This document shows, piece after piece, positions 11,126-25,255 of a stretch of 64,000 nucleotides of DNA; the first letter of the stretch is position 1; every line of letters starts with the position of its first letter. The notes beneath the pieces were generated by a model. The model saw only the letters and a list, made by a program, of their open reading frames with translations. It ran no database searches and was not told where the DNA came from. Both the position numbers and the translations under genes were made by a program. Origin of the DNA: Diplolepis rosae (lineage: Eukaryota; Arthropoda; Insecta; Hymenoptera; Diplolepididae); NCBI GenBank assembly GCA_030998225.1, contig JAPYXD010000473.1:1-64000 (forward strand). Reading direction: 5' to 3'.

Positions 11126-11634
11126 AACGTGATATGTCTCAAAAAGACTATAAAGTTTGCCGACAACATAAGATCTATATGTTGCAAACGCCGTTTTTGT
11201 TAGAAAAAATTATTAGTGATATATAATTTAAACCGTTGAGTCGCTGCGAAGAAACACAAAGTTATTTTTTAGAAATAGAGTTTTCCGATATGTTTTTTTA
11301 TAACTTTACTCAGTTTGCTCCGATGGAAGGCACAAGTATTTTCTTTTTGATCTACCTCTTTGATCAGAACACGCAAAACCATATAATGGATTTTGATTTT
11401 TTGAGTGAATTTCATATTCATTCTGCGACAAACACTAACATTTGAAAATTTGACTTTTCGAATATACGCAAACGCCATTGAATGTAAATTGAGATTTTAT
11501 TTTACTACATACTTAATCTGACATGCACTGTTCGATAATCTGAAATTTACATTTCTCAAATAATAATACATTAAGTAAAGAACTGATCAAATGAAGGTTG
11601 TTGAATTTGACGTAAATCATGTTTATAGGCGCGC
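11112..11634. repeat. Class D monomer with truncated 5' end
   Basis: The first part of the head, including the phase mark, is missing: the preceding B tail runs into CCAAAAACGTG at 11120. The rest matches the class D copy at 7905 (ATAGAG and CAGTTTGCTCCG variants). Confidence 0.85.
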
Positions 11635-12090
11635 GGAATGACAATCACCAACGATTTCCAAAAACGTGATATGTTTCAAAAAGACTATAAAAGTAGCCGG
11701 AACAATAAATACTATATTGTGCAAACGGCTTTTCTGCTAGAAAACAATGTTAGTGAAATTTAACTTAAATTGTTGATTCGCTGCGAAGAAATACAATGTT
11801 ATTTTCTGAAATGGGTTTTTTCGATTTATTCTTTTATAACTTGATTTAGTTTTTATATGTGCTTTTCTTATTCATTCTGCGACAAACACTAACATTTGTA
11901 AATTCGACTTTTCGAATATATGCAAACGCCATTGAATGTAAATTGAGATTTTATGATGCTACATGCTTAATCTGACATGCACTATTCGATAATCTGAAAT
12001 TTACATTTCTCAATTAATAATACATCAAGTAAAGAACTGATCAAATGAAGGTTGTTGAATTTGACGTAAATCATGTTAATGGACGCGCTG

Positions 12091-12558
12091 AATGAAAATC
12101 ACCAACAATTTCCAAAAACGTGATATGTTCCAAAAAACTATAAAGGTTGCCGACAACATAAGTTCTATATTTTGCAAACGGCGTTTTTGTTAGAAAAAAT
12201 TATTAGTGATATTTAATTTAAACCTTTGAGTCGCTGTAAAGAAATACAAAGTAATTTTTTAGAAATGGAGTTTTCCGATATGTTTTTTTATAACTTTACT
12301 CAGTTAGCTCCGATGGAAGGCACAAGTATTTTCTTTTTGATCTACCTCTTTGATCAGAACACGCAAAACCATATAATGGATTTTGATTTTTTGAGTGAAT
12401 TTCATATTCATTCTGCGACAAACACTAACATTTGTAAATTCGACTTTTCGAAAATATGCAAACACAATTCACATTTCTCAATTAAAAATACATTACGTGA
12501 AGAACTGATGAAATGAAGGTTGTTGAATTTGAAGTAAATCATGTTTATGGACGCGCTG
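12091..12558. repeat. Class A monomer with CTGTAAAG variant
   Basis: 468 bp, A1 cassette. The head has CGCTGTAAAGAAATAC and AGTAATTTTTT, a variant set otherwise seen only in the right half at 45256 and 55843. The phase mark is AATGAAAATC. Confidence 0.86.
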
Positions 12559-13900
12559 AATGACAATCACCAACGATTATCAAAAACGTGATATGTTTCA
12601 AAAAGACTATAAAAGTAGCCGGAACTGTATGGTGCAAACGGCTTTTCTGCTAGAAAACAATGTTAGTGAAATTTAATTTAAACTGCTGATTCGCTGCGAA
12701 GAAATACAATGTTATTTTATGAAATGGGGTTTTTCGATTTATTCTTTTATAACTTTATTCAGTTTTTATATGTGCTTTTCATATTCATTCTGCGACAAAT
12801 GCTAACATTTGAAAATTTGACTTTTCGAATATACGCAAACGCAATTGAATGTAAATTGAGATTTTATTTTACTACATACTTAATCTGACATACACTATTC
12901 GATAATCAGAAATTTACATTTCTCAATGTAATAAATAGAGTGAAGAACTGATAAAATGTAGGTTGTTGACTTTCACGTAAATCATGTTTATAGACGCGCT
13001 GAATGACAATTAACAACGATTTCCGAGAACGTGATATGTTTCAAAAAGACCATAAAAGTAGCCGTAAAGATAAATACTATGTGGTGCAATCGGCTTTTCT
13101 ACTAGAAAACAATGTGAGTGAAATTTAATTTAAACTGTTGATTCGCTGCGAAGAAATACAATGTTATTTTATGAAATGGGGTTTTTCGATTTATTCTTTT
13201 ATAACTTTATTCAGCTTTTATATGTGCTTTTCATATTCATTCTGCGACAAATGCTAACATTTGAAAATTTGACTTTTCGAATATACGCAAACGCCATTGA
13301 ATGTAAATTGAGATTTTATGATACTACATGCTTAATCTGACATGCACTACTCGATAATCTCAAATTTACATTTCTCAATTAATATTACGTTAAGTGAAGA
13401 ACTGATCAAATGTAGGTTGTTGAATTTGACGTAAATCATGTTTATTGACGCGCTGAATGACAATCACCAACGATTTCCAAAAACGTGATATGTTTCAAAA
13501 AGACTATAAAAGCAGCCGGAACTGTACGGTGCAAACGGCATTTCTGCTAGAAAACAATGTTAGTGAAATTTAGTTTAAACTGCTGATTCGGTTCGAAGAA
13601 ATACACTGTTATTTTTTGAAATGGCGTTTTTCGATTTATTCTTTTATAACTTGATTTAGTTTTTATATGTGCTTTTCTTATTCATTCTGCGACAAACACT
13701 AACATTTGTAAATTCGACTTTTCGAATATACGCAAACGCCATTGAATGTAAATTGAGATTTTATTTTACTACATACTTAATCTGACATGCACTGTTCGAT
13801 AATCTGAAATTTACATTTCTCAATTAATAATACATTAAGTAAAGAACTGATCAAATGAAGGTTGTTGAATTTGACGTAAATCATGTTTATGGACGAGCAG

Positions 13901-14369
13901 AATGACAATCACCAACAATTTCCAAAAACGTGATATGTTTCAAAAAGACTATAAAGGTTGCCGACAACATAAGATCTATATGTTGCAAACGGCGTTTTTG
14001 TTAGAAAAAATTATTAGTGATATGTAATTTAAACCGTTGAGTCGCTGCGAAGAAACACAAAGTTATTTTTTAGAATTGGAGTTTTCCGATATGTTTTTTT
14101 ATAACTTTACTCAGTTAGCTCCGATGGAAGGCACAAGTATTTTCTTTTTGATCTACCTCTTTGATCAAAGCACGCAAAACCATATTATGGATTTAGATTT
14201 TTTGAGTGAATTTCATATTCATTCTGCGACAAACACTAACATTTGTAAATTCGACTTTTCGAAAATATGCAATCACAATTCACATTTCTCAATTAAAAAT
14301 ACATTACGTGAAGAACTGATGAAATGAACGTTGTTGAATTTGAAGTAAATCATGTTTATGGACGAGCTG
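13901..14369. repeat. Class A monomer, mosaic cassette
   Basis: 469 bp. The 5' part carries the A2-type TTAGAATTGGAG, while the 3' part carries A1-type TTTTTTGAGTGAATTTC. The private change GATCAAAGC occurs in the middle. This is consistent with exchange inside the cassette. Confidence 0.86.
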
Positions 14370-14814
14370 AATGAAAATCACCAACGATAACCGAAAACGT
14401 GAAATGTTTCAAAAAGACTATAAAAGTAGCCGGAACTGTATGGTGCAAACGGCTTTTCTGCTAGAAAACAATGTTAGTGAAATTTAATTTAAACTGGTGA
14501 TTCGCTGCGGAGAAATACACTGTTATTTTTTGAAATGGGGTTTTTCGATTTATTCATTAATAACTTTATTCAGCTTTTATATGTCATTTTCATATTCATT
14601 CTGCGACAAAAATTAACATTTTTAAATTTGACTTTTCTAATATACGCAAACGCCATTGAATGTAAATTCAGGTTTTATGATACTACATGCTTAATCTGAC
14701 ATGCACTATTCGATAATCTGAAATTTACATTTCTCAATTAATATTACATTAAGTAAAGAACTGATGAAATCAAGGTTGTTGAATTTGACGTAAATCATGT
14801 TTATGGACGCGCTG

Positions 14815-15190
14815 AATGACAATCACCAACGATTTCCAAAAACGTGATATGTTTCAAAAAGACTATAAAAGCAGCCGGAACTGTACGGTGCAAACGGCTT
14901 TTCTGCTAGAAAACAATGTTAGTGAAATTTAATTTAAACTGTTGATTCGTTGCGGAGAAATACAATGTTATTTTTTGAAATGGGGTTTTTCGATTTATTC
15001 TTTTATAACTTTATTCAGTTTTTATATGTGCTTTCATATTCATTCTGCGACAAAAACAAACATTTGTAAATTCGTCTTTTAGAATATATGCAAACCAAAT
15101 TCACATTTCTCAATTAAAAATACATTACGTGAAGAACTGCTGAAATGTAGGTTGTTGACTTTCACGTAAATCATGCTTATAGACGCGCTG
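14815..15190. repeat. Class C monomer (B head, A tail)
   Basis: 376 bp, partner of 5315. The tail reads GCAAACCAAATTCAC, with the core CAAAAACAAACATTTG. Confidence 0.86.
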
Positions 15191-15659
15191 AATGACAATC
15201 ACCAACGATTTCCGAAAACGCGATATGTTTCATAAAGACTATAAAGGTTGCCGACAACATAAGTTCTATATTTTGCAAACGGCGTTTTTGTTAGAAAAAA
15301 TTATTAGTGATATTTAATTTAAACAGTTGAGTCGCTGCGAAGAAACACAAAGTTATTTTTTAGAAATGGAGTTTTCCGATATGTTTTTTTATAACTTTAC
15401 TCAGTTAGCTCCGATGGAAGGCACAAGTATTTTCTTTTTGATCTACCTCTTTGATCAGAACACGCAAAACCATATAATGGATTTTGATTTTTTGAGTGAA
15501 TTTCATATTCATTCTGTGACAAACACTAACATTTGTAAATTCGACTTTTCGAAAATATGCAAACACAATTCACATTTCTCAATTAAAAATACATTACGTG
15601 AAGAACTGATGAAATGAAGGTTGTTGAATTTGAAGTAAATCATGTTTATGGACGCGCTG
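15191..15659. repeat. Class A monomer, A1 cassette
   Basis: 469 bp, following a class C monomer (14815-15190) as A5691 follows C5315. The head has CGCGATATG and the broken hairpin arm TATTTTG. The open frame is at 15327-15617. Confidence 0.86.
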
Positions 15660-17445
15660 AATGACAATCACCAACGATTATCAAAAACGTGATATGTTTC
15701 AAAAAGACTATAAAAGTAGCCGGAACTGTATGGTGCAAACGGCTTTTCTGCTAGAAAACAATGTTAGTGAAATTAATTTAAACTGCTGATTCGCTGCGAA
15801 GAAATACAATGTTATTTTATGAAATGGGGTTTTTCGATTTATTCTTTTATAACTTTATTCAGTTTTTATATGTGCTTTTCATATTCATTCTGCGACAAAT
15901 GCTAACATTTGAAAATTTGACTTTTCGAATATACGCAAACGCAATTGAATGTAAATTGAGATTTTATTTTACTACATACTTAATCTGACATACACTATTC
16001 GATAATCAGAAATTTACATTTCTCAATGTAATAAATAGAGTGAAGAACTGATAAAATGTAGGTTGTTGACTTTCACGTAAATCATGTTTATAGACGCGCT
16101 GAATGACAATCACCAACGATTTCCGAAAACGTGATATGTTTCAAAAAGACTATAAAAGTAGCCGTAACGATAAATACTATGTGGTGCAAACGGCTTTTCT
16201 GCTAGAAAACAATGTTAGTGAAATTTAATTTAAACTGCTGATTCGCTGCGAAGAAATACAATGTTATTTTATGAAATGGGGTTTTTCGATTTATTCTTTT
16301 ATAACTTTATTCAGCTTTTATATGTGCTTTTCATATTCATTCTGCGACAAAATCTATCATTTGAAAATTTGACTTTTCGAATATACGCAAACGCCATTGA
16401 ATGTAAATTGAGATTTTATGATACTACATGCTTAATCTGACATGCACTACTCGATAATCTCAAATTTACATTTCTCAATTAATATTACGTTAAGTGAAGA
16501 ACTGATCAAATGTAGGTTGTTGCATTTGACGTAAATCATGTTTATGGACGCGCTGAATGACAATCACCAACGATTTCCAAAAACGTGATATGTTTCAAAA
16601 AGACTATAAAAGCAGCCGGAACTGTACGGTGCAAACGGCTTTTCTGCTAGAAAACAATGTTAGTGAAATTTAATTTAAACTGCTGATTCGCTGCGAAGAA
16701 ATACACTGTTATTTTTTGAAATGGGGTTTTTCGATTTATTCTTTTATAACTTGATTTAGTTTTTATATGTGCTTTTCTTATTCATTCTGCGACAAACACT
16801 AACATTTGTAAATTCGACTTTTCGAATATACGCAAACGCCATTGAATGTAAATTGAGATTTTATGATACTACATGCTTAATCTGACATGCACTATTCGAT
16901 AATCTCAAATTTACATTTCTCAATTAATATTACGTTAAGTGAAGAACTGATCAAATGTAGGTTGTTGAATTTGACGTAAATCATGTTTATGGACGCGCTG
17001 AATGACAATCACCAACGATTTCCAAAAACGTGATATGTTTCAAAAAGACTATAAAAGCAGCCGGAACTGTACGGTGCAAACGGCTTTTCTGCTAGAAAAC
17101 AATGTTAGTGAAATTTAGTTTAAACTGCTGATTCGGTTCGAAGAAATACACTGTTATTTTTTGAAATGGCGTTTTTCGATTTATTCTTTTATAACTTGAT
17201 TTAGTTTTTATATGTGCTTTTCTTATTCATTCTGCGACAAACACTAACATTTGTAAATTCGACTTTTCGAATATACGCAAACGCCATTGAATGTAAATTG
17301 AGATTTTATTTTACTACATACTTAATCTGACATGCACTGTTCGATAATCTGAAATTTACATTTCTCAATTAATAATACATTAAGTAAAGAACTGATCAAA
17401 TGAAGGTTGTTGAATTTGACGTAAATCATGTTTATGGACGAGCAG

Positions 17446-17915
17446 AATGACAATCACCAACAATTTCCAAAAACGTGATATGTTTCAAAAAGACTATAAA
17501 GGTTGCCGACAACATAAGATCTATATGTTGCAAACGGCGTTTTTGTTAGAAAAAATTATTAGTGATATGTAATTTAAACCGTTGAGTCGCTGCGAAGAAA
17601 CACAAAGTTATTTTTTAGAATTGGAGTTTTCCGATATGTTTTTTTATAACTTTACTCAGTTAGCTCCGATGGAAGGCACAAGTATTTTCTTTTTGATCTA
17701 CCTCTATGATCGGAACACGCAAAACAATATAATGGATTTAGATCTTTTAAGTGCTTTTCATATTGATTCTGCGACAAACACTAACATTTGTAAATTCGAA
17801 TTTTCGACTATATGCAAACGAAAATTCACATTTCTCAAATAAAAATACATTACGTGAAGAACTGATCAAATGAAGGTTGTTGAATTTGACGTAAATCATG
17901 TTTATGGACGCGCTG
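17446..17915. repeat. Class A monomer, A2 cassette
   Basis: 470 bp. It is the 13,500-bp-offset partner of 3946-4415, with the same predicted residues in the cassette frame (17582-17842). Confidence 0.88.
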
Positions 17916-18814
17916 AATGACAATCACCAACGATTTCCAAAAACGTGATATGTTTTAAAAAGACTATAAAAGTAGCCGTAACGATAAATACTATATGGTG
18001 CAAACTGCTTTTCTGCTAGAAAACAATGTTAGTGAAATTTAATTTAAACTGTTGATTCGTTGCGAAGAGATACAATGTGATTTTTTGAAATGGGGTTTTT
18101 CGATTTATTCTTTTATAACATTATTCAGTTTTTATATGTGCTTTTCGTATTCATTCTGCGACAAATGCTAACATTTTTAAATTTGACTTTTCTAATACAC
18201 GCAAACGCCATTGAATGTAAATTGAGATTTTATTTTACTACATACTTAATCTGACATACACTATTCGATAAACCGAATTTTTTATATCTCAATTAATAAT
18301 ACATTAAGTGAAGAACTGATCAAATGCAGGTTGTTGAATTTGATTTAAATCATGTTTGTAGACGCGCTGAATGACAATCACCAACGATTTCCAAAAACGT
18401 GAAATGTTTCAAAAAGACTATAAAAGTAGCCGGAACTGCATGGTGCAATCGGCTTTTCTGCTAGAAAACAATGTTAGTGAAATTTAACTTAAATTGTTGA
18501 TTCGCTGCGAAGAAATACAATGTTATTGTTTGAAATGGGGTTTTTCGATTTATTCTTTTATAACTTTATTCAGTTTTCATATGTCATTTTCATATTCATT
18601 CTGCGACAAACATTAACATTTGTAAATTCGACTTTTCGAATATATGCAAACGCCATTGCATGTAAATTGAGATTTTATGATACTACATGCTTAATCTGAC
18701 ATGCACTATTCGATAATCTGAAATTTACATTTCTCAATTAATATTACATTAAGTAAAGAACTGATCAAATCAAGGTTGTTGAATTTGACGTAAATCATGT
18801 TTATGGACGCGCTG

Positions 18815-19191
18815 AATGACAATCACCAACGATTTCCAAAAACGTGATATGTTTCAAAAAGACTATAAAAGCAGCCGGAACTGTACGGTGCAAACGGCTT
18901 TTCTGCTAGAAAACAATGTTAGTGAAATTTAATTTAAACTGTTGATTCGTTGCGGAGAAATACAATGTTATTTTTTGAAATGGGGTTTTTCGATTTATTC
19001 TTTTATAACTTTATTCAGTTTTTATATGTCCTTTTCATATTCATTCTGCGACAAACACTAACATTTGTAAATTCGAATTTTCGAATATATGCAAACACAA
19101 TTCACATTTCTCAATTAAAAATACATTACGTGAAGAACTGATCAAATGAAGGTTGTTGAATTTGACATAAATCATGTTTATAGACGCGCTG
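18815..19191. repeat. Class C monomer (B head, A tail)
   Basis: 377 bp, the 13,500-bp partner of 5315 with TCGAATTTTCGAATATATG at the junction. Class D follows. An open frame at 18950-19141 crosses the junction. Confidence 0.86.
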
Positions 19192-19730
19192 AATGACAAT
19201 CACCAACGATTTCCGAAAACGCGATATGTTTCAAAAAGACTATAAAGGTTTCCGACAACATAAGTTCTATATTTTGCAAACGGCGTTTTTGTTAGAAAAA
19301 ATTATTAGTGATATTTAATTTAAACAGTTGAGTCGCTGCGAAGAAGCACAAAGTTATTTTTTTAGAAATGGAGTTTTCCGATATGTTTTTTTATAACATT
19401 ACTCAGTTAGCTCCGATGGAAGGCACAAGTATTTTTCTTTTTGATCTACCTCTTTGATCAGAACACGCAAAACCATATAATGGATTTTGATTTTTTGAGT
19501 GAATTTCATATTCATTCTGCGACAAACACTAACATTTGAAAATTTGACTTTTCGAATATACGCAAACGCCATTGAATGTAAATTGAGATTTTATTTTACT
19601 ACATACTTAATCTGACATGCACTGTTCGATAATCTGAAATTTACATTTCTCAAATAATAATACATTAAGTAAAGAACTGATCAAATGAAGGTTGTTGAAT
19701 TTGACGTAAATCATGTTTATAGGCGCGCGG
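19192..19730. repeat. Class D monomer, frame-broken
   Basis: 539 bp. The head equals that of A5691 (GGTTTCCGACAAC). Two single-T insertions, in the runs at TATTTTTTTAGAA and GTATTTTTCTTT, destroy the open frame kept in most cassette copies. A B tail follows. Confidence 0.86.
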
Positions 19731-20629
19731 AATGACAATCACCAACGATTTCCAAAAACGTGATATGTTTCAAAAAGACTATAAAAGTAGCCGGAACAAT
19801 AAATACTATATTGTGCAAACGGCTTTTCTGCTAGAAAACAATGTTAGTGAAATTTAACTTAAATTGTTGATTCGCTGCGAAGAAATACAATGTTATTTTC
19901 TGAAATGGGTTTTTTCGATTTATTCTTTTATAACTTGATTTAGTTTTTATATGTGCTTTTCTTATTCATTCTGCGACAAACACTAACATTTGTAAATTCG
20001 ACTTTTCGAATATATGCAAACGCCATTGAATGTAAATTGAGATTTTATGATGCTACATGCTTAATCTGACATGCACTATTCGATAATCTGAAATTTACAT
20101 TTCTCAATTAATATTACGTTAAGTGAAGAACTGATCAAATGTAGGTTGTTGAATTTGACGTAAATCATGTTTATGGACGCGCTGAATGACAATCACCAAC
20201 GATTTCCAAAAACGTGATATGTTTCAAAAAGACTATAAAAGCAGCCGGAACTGTACGGTGCAAACGGCTTTTCTGCTAGAAAACAATGTTAGTGAAATTT
20301 AATTTAAACTGCTGATTCGCTTCGAAGAAATACACTGTTATTTTTTGAAATGGGGTTTTTCGATTTATTCTTTTATAACTTGATTTAGTTTTTATATGTG
20401 CTTTTCTTATTCATTCTGCGACAAACACTAACATTTGTAAATTCGACTTTTCGAATATATGCAAACGCCATTGAATGTAAATTGAGATTTTATGATGCTA
20501 CATGCTTAATCTGACATGCACTATTCGATAATCTGAAATTTACATTTCTCAATTAATAATACATTAAGTAAAGAACTGATCAAATGAAGGTTGTTGAATT
20601 TGACGTAAATCATGTTTATGGACGCGCTG

Positions 20630-21098
20630 AATGACAATCACCAACAATTTCCAAAAACGTGATATGTTTCAAAAAGACTATAAAGGTTGCCGACAACATA
20701 AGATCTATATGTTGCAAACGGCGTTTTTGTTAGAAAAAATTATTAGTGATATTTAATTTAAACCGTTGAGTCGCTGCGAAGAAACACAAAGTTATTTTTT
20801 AGAAATGGAGTTTTCCGATATGTTTTTTTATAACTTTACTCAGTTAGCTCCGATGGAAGGCACAAGTATTTTCTTTTTGATCTACCTCTTTGATCAGAAC
20901 ACGCAAAACCATATAATGGATTTTGATTTTTTGAGTGAATTTCATATTCATTCTGTGACAAACACTAACATTTGTAAATTCGACTTTTCGAAAATATGCA
21001 AACACAATTCACATTTCTCAATTAAAAATACATTACGTGAGGAACTGATGAAATGAAGGTTGTTGAATTTGAAGTAAATCATGTTTATGGACGCGCTG
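20630..21098. repeat. Class A monomer, A1 cassette
   Basis: 469 bp, offset partner of 1222 (19,408 bp). The head has the AGATCT hairpin loop. The open frame is at 20766-21056. The next A starts 912 bp later. Confidence 0.86.
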
Positions 21099-21541
21099 AA
21101 TGACAATCACCAACGATTATCAAAAACGTGATATGTTTCAAAAAGACTATAAAAGTAGCCGGAACTGTATGGTGCAAATGGCTTTTCTGCTAGAAAACAA
21201 TGTTAGTGAAATTTAATTTAAACTGCTGATTCGCTGCGAAGAAATACAATGTTATTTTTTGAAATGGGGTTTTTCGATTTATTCTTTTATAACTTTATTC
21301 AGCTTTTATATGTGCTTTTCATATTCATTCTGCGACAAATGCTAACATTTGAAAATTTGACTTTTCGAATAAACGCAAACGCCATTGAATGTAAATTGAG
21401 ATTTTATTTTACTACATTCTTAATCTGACATACACTATTCGATAATCAGAAATTTACATTTCTCAATGTAATAAATAGAGTGAAGAACTGATAAAATGTA
21501 GGTTGTTGACTTTCACGTAAATCATGCTTATAGACGCGTTG

Positions 21542-22010
21542 AATGACAATCACCAACGATTTCCGAAAACGCGATATGTTTCAAAAAGACTATAAAGGTT
21601 GCCGACAACATAAGTTCTATATTTTGCAAACGGCGTTTTTGTTAGAAAAAATTATTAGTGATATTTAATTTAAACAGTTGAGTCGCTGCGAAGAAACACA
21701 AAGTTATTTTTTAGAAATGGAGTTTTCCGATATGTTTTTTTATAACTTTACTCAGTTAGCTCCGATGGAAGGCACAAGTATTTTCTTTTTGATCTACCTC
21801 TTTGATCAGAACACGCAAAACCATATAATGGATTTTGATTTTTTGAGTGAATTTCATATTCATTCTGCGACAAACACTAACATTTGTAAATTCGACTTTT
21901 CGAAAATATGCAAACACAATTCACATTTCTCAATTAAAAATACATTACGTGAAGAACTGATGAAATGAAGGTTGTTGAATTTGAAGTAAATCATGTTTAT
22001 GGACGCGCTG
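21542..22010. repeat. Class A monomer, A1 cassette
   Basis: 469 bp, offset partner of 2133 (19,409 bp). The predicted residues of the open frame (21678-21968) equal those of 2269-2559 and 25768-26058. Confidence 0.86.
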
Positions 22011-23797
22011 AATGACAATCACCAACGATTATCAAAAACGTGATATGTTTCAAAAAGACTATAAAAGTAGCCGGAACTGTATGGTGCAAACGGCTTTTCT
22101 GCTAGAAAACAATGTTAGTGAAATTTAATTTAAACTGCTGATTCGCTGCGAAGAAATACAATGTTATTTTATGAAATGGGGTTTTTCGATTTATTCTTTT
22201 ATAACTTTATTCAGTTTTTATATGTGCTTTTCATATTCATTCTGCGACAAATGCTAACATTTGAAAATTTGACTTTTCGAATATACGCAAACGCCATTGA
22301 ATGTAAATTGAGATTTTATTTTACTACATACTTAATCTGACATACACTATTCGATAATCAGAAATTTACATTTCTCAATGTAATAAATAGAGTGAAGAAC
22401 TGATAAAATGTAGGTTGTTGACTTTCACGTAAATCATGTAAATCGACGCGCTGAATGACAATCACCAACGATTTCCGAAAACGTGATATGTTTCAAAAAG
22501 ACCATAAAAGTAGCCGTAACGATAAATACTATGTGGTGCAAACGGCTTTTCTGCTAGAAAACAATGTTAGTGAAATTTAATTTAAACTGCTGATTCGCTG
22601 CGAAGAAATACAATGTTATTTTATGAAATGGGGTTTTTCGATTTATTCTTTTATAACTTTATTCAGCTTTTATATGTGCTTTTCATATTCATTCTGCGAC
22701 AAATGCTAACATTTGAAAATTTGACTTTTCGAATATACGCAAACGCCATTGAATGTAAATTGAGATTTTATGATACTACATGCTTAATCTGACATGCACT
22801 ACTCGATAATCTCAAATTTACATTTCTCAATTAATATTACGTTAAGTGAAGAACTGATCAAATGTAGGTTGTTGAATTTGACGTAAATCATGTTTATGGA
22901 CGCGCTGAATGACAATCACCAACGATTTCCAAAAACGTGATATGTTTCAAAAAGACTATAAAAGCAGCCGGAACTGTACGGTGCAAACGGCTTTTCTGCT
23001 AGAAAACAATGTTAGTGAAATTTAATTTAAACTGCTGATTCGCTGCGAAGAAATACACTGTTATTTTTTGAAATGGGGTTTTTCGATTTATTCTTTTATA
23101 ACTTGATTTAGTTTTTATATGTGCTTTTCTTATTCATTCTGCGACAAACACTAACATTTGTAAATTCGACTTTTCGAATATACGCAAACGCCATTGAATG
23201 TAAATTGAGATTTTATGATACTACATGCTTAATCTGACATGCACTATTCGATAATCTCAAATTTACATTTCTCAATTAATATTACGTTAAGTGAAGAACT
23301 GATCAAATGTAGGTTGTTGAATTTGACGTAAATCATGTTTATGGACGCGCTGAATGACAATCACCAACGATTTCCAAAAACGTGATATGTTTCAAAAAGA
23401 CTATAAAAGCAGCCGGAACTGTACGGTGCAAACGGCTTTTCTGCTAGAAAACAATGTTAGTGAAATTTAATTTAAACTGCTGATTCGCTGCGAAGAAATA
23501 CACTGTTATTTTTTGAAATGGGGTTTTTCGATTTATTCTTTTATAACTTGATTTAGTTTTTATATGTGCTCTTCTTATTCATTCTGCGACAAACACTAAC
23601 ATTTGTAAATTCGACTTTTCGAATATACGCAAACGCCATTGAATGTAAATTGAGATTTTATTTTACTACATACTTAATCTGACATGCACTGTTCGATAAT
23701 CTGAAATTTACATTTCTCAATTAATAATACATTAAGTAAAGAACTGATCAAATGAAGGTTGTTGAATTTGACGTAAATCATGTTTATGGACGAGCAG

Positions 23798-24334
23798 AAT
23801 GACAATCACCAACAATTTCCAAAAACGTGATATGTTTCAAAAAGACTATAAAGGTTGCCGACAACATAAGATCTATATGTTGCAAACGGCGTTTTTGTTA
23901 GAAAAAATTATTAGTGATATGTAATTTAAACCGTTGAGTCGCTGCGAAGAAACACAAAGTTATTTTTTAGAATTGGAGTTTTCCGATATCATTATTTATA
24001 ACTTTACTCAGTTAGCTCCGATGGAAGGCACAAGTATTTTCTTTTTGATCTACCTCTTTGATCTGAACACGCAAAACCATATAATGGATTTAGATCTTTT
24101 AAGTGCTTTTCATATTGATTCTGCGACAAACACTAACATTTGTAAATTCGACTTTTCGAATATACGCAAACGCCATTGAATGTAAATTGAGATTTTATTT
24201 TACTACATACTTAATCTGACATACACTATTCGATAATCTGAAATTTACATTTCTCAATTAATAATACATTAAGTAAAGAACTGATCAAATGAAGGTTGTT
24301 GAATTTGACGTAAATCATGTTTATGGACGAGCAG
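23798..24334. repeat. Class D monomer with A2 cassette
   Basis: 537 bp. It is the only D copy with an A2-type cassette. It carries the private GATATCATTATTTATAAC where others have GATATGTTTTTTTATAAC. It sits directly before another A head and is the extra unit that distinguishes iteration 3 from iteration 1 at this place. Confidence 0.86.
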
Positions 24335-24801
24335 AATGACAATCACCAACAATTTCCAAAAACGTGATATGTTTCAAAAAGACTATAAAGGTTGCCGACA
24401 ACATAAGATCTATATGTTGCAAACGGCGTTTTTGTTAGAAAAAATTATTAGTGATATGTAATTTAAACCGTTGCGTCGCTGCGAAGAAACACAAAGTTAT
24501 TTTCTAGAATTGGAGTTTTCCGATATGTTTTATAACTTTACTCAGTTAGCTCCGATGGAAGGCACAAGTATTTTCTTTTTGATCTACCTCTATGATCGGA
24601 ACACGCAAAACAATATAATGGATTTAGATCTTTTAAGTGCTTTTCATATTGATGCTGCGACAAACACTAACATTTGTAAATTCGAATTTTCGACTATATG
24701 CAAACGAAAATTCACATTTCTCAAATAAAAATACATTACGTGAAGAACTGATCAAATGAAGGTTGTTGAATTTGACATAAATCATGTTTATAGACGCGCT
24801 G
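24335..24801. repeat. Class A monomer, A2 cassette, 3-bp deletion
   Basis: 467 bp. Three T are lost from the poly-T run after GATATG, so the frame stays open (24471-24728). TTGCGTCGC replaces TTGAGTCGC. It is otherwise close to 3946 and 17446. Confidence 0.86.
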
Positions 24802-25255
24802 AATGACAATCACCAACGATTTCCGAAAACGTGATATGTTTCAAAAAGACTATAAAAGTAGCCGTAACGATAAATACTATATGGTGCAAACTGCTTTTCT
24901 GCTAGAAAACAATGTAAGTAAAATTTAATTTAAACTGTTGATTCGTTGCGAAGAGATACAAGGTGATTTTTTGAAATGGGGTTTTTCGATTTATTCTTTT
25001 ATAACATTATTCAGTTTTTATATGTGCTTTTCGTATTCATTCTGCGACAAATGCTAACATTTTTAAATTTGACTTTTCTAATACACGCAAACGCCATTGA
25101 ATGTAAATTGAGATTTTATTTTACTACATACTTAATCTGACATACACTATTCGATAAACCGAATTTTTTATATCTCAATTAATAATACATTAAGTGAAGA
25201 AATGATCAAATGCAGGTTGTTGAATTTGATTTAAATCATGTTTATAGACGCGCTG

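Larger units (their letters stand above)
8442..11634. repeat. Compact irregular stretch between superrepeats
   Basis: GGCGCGCGG-type monomers recur here at short spacing (8442, 9840 in the form GGCGAGCGG, 11635), with three D monomers (9303, a truncated one from about 11112, and 7905 just upstream) and an A at 10294. Two internal deletions, near 8860 and 11120, lie in this stretch. It looks like incomplete superrepeat iterations collapsed by recombination. Confidence 0.65.
11635..19730. repeat. Superrepeat iteration 2 (~8.1 kb, 18 monomers)
   Basis: Order: B11635, A12091, B12559, B13002, B13456, A13901, B14370, C14815, A15191, B15660, B16102, B16556, B17001, A17446, B17916, B18370, C18815, D19192. 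Its second half, 16102-19191, matches 2602-5690 monomer by monomer at a constant 13,500-bp offset. Its first half repeats a shortened version of the same order. Confidence 0.7.
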
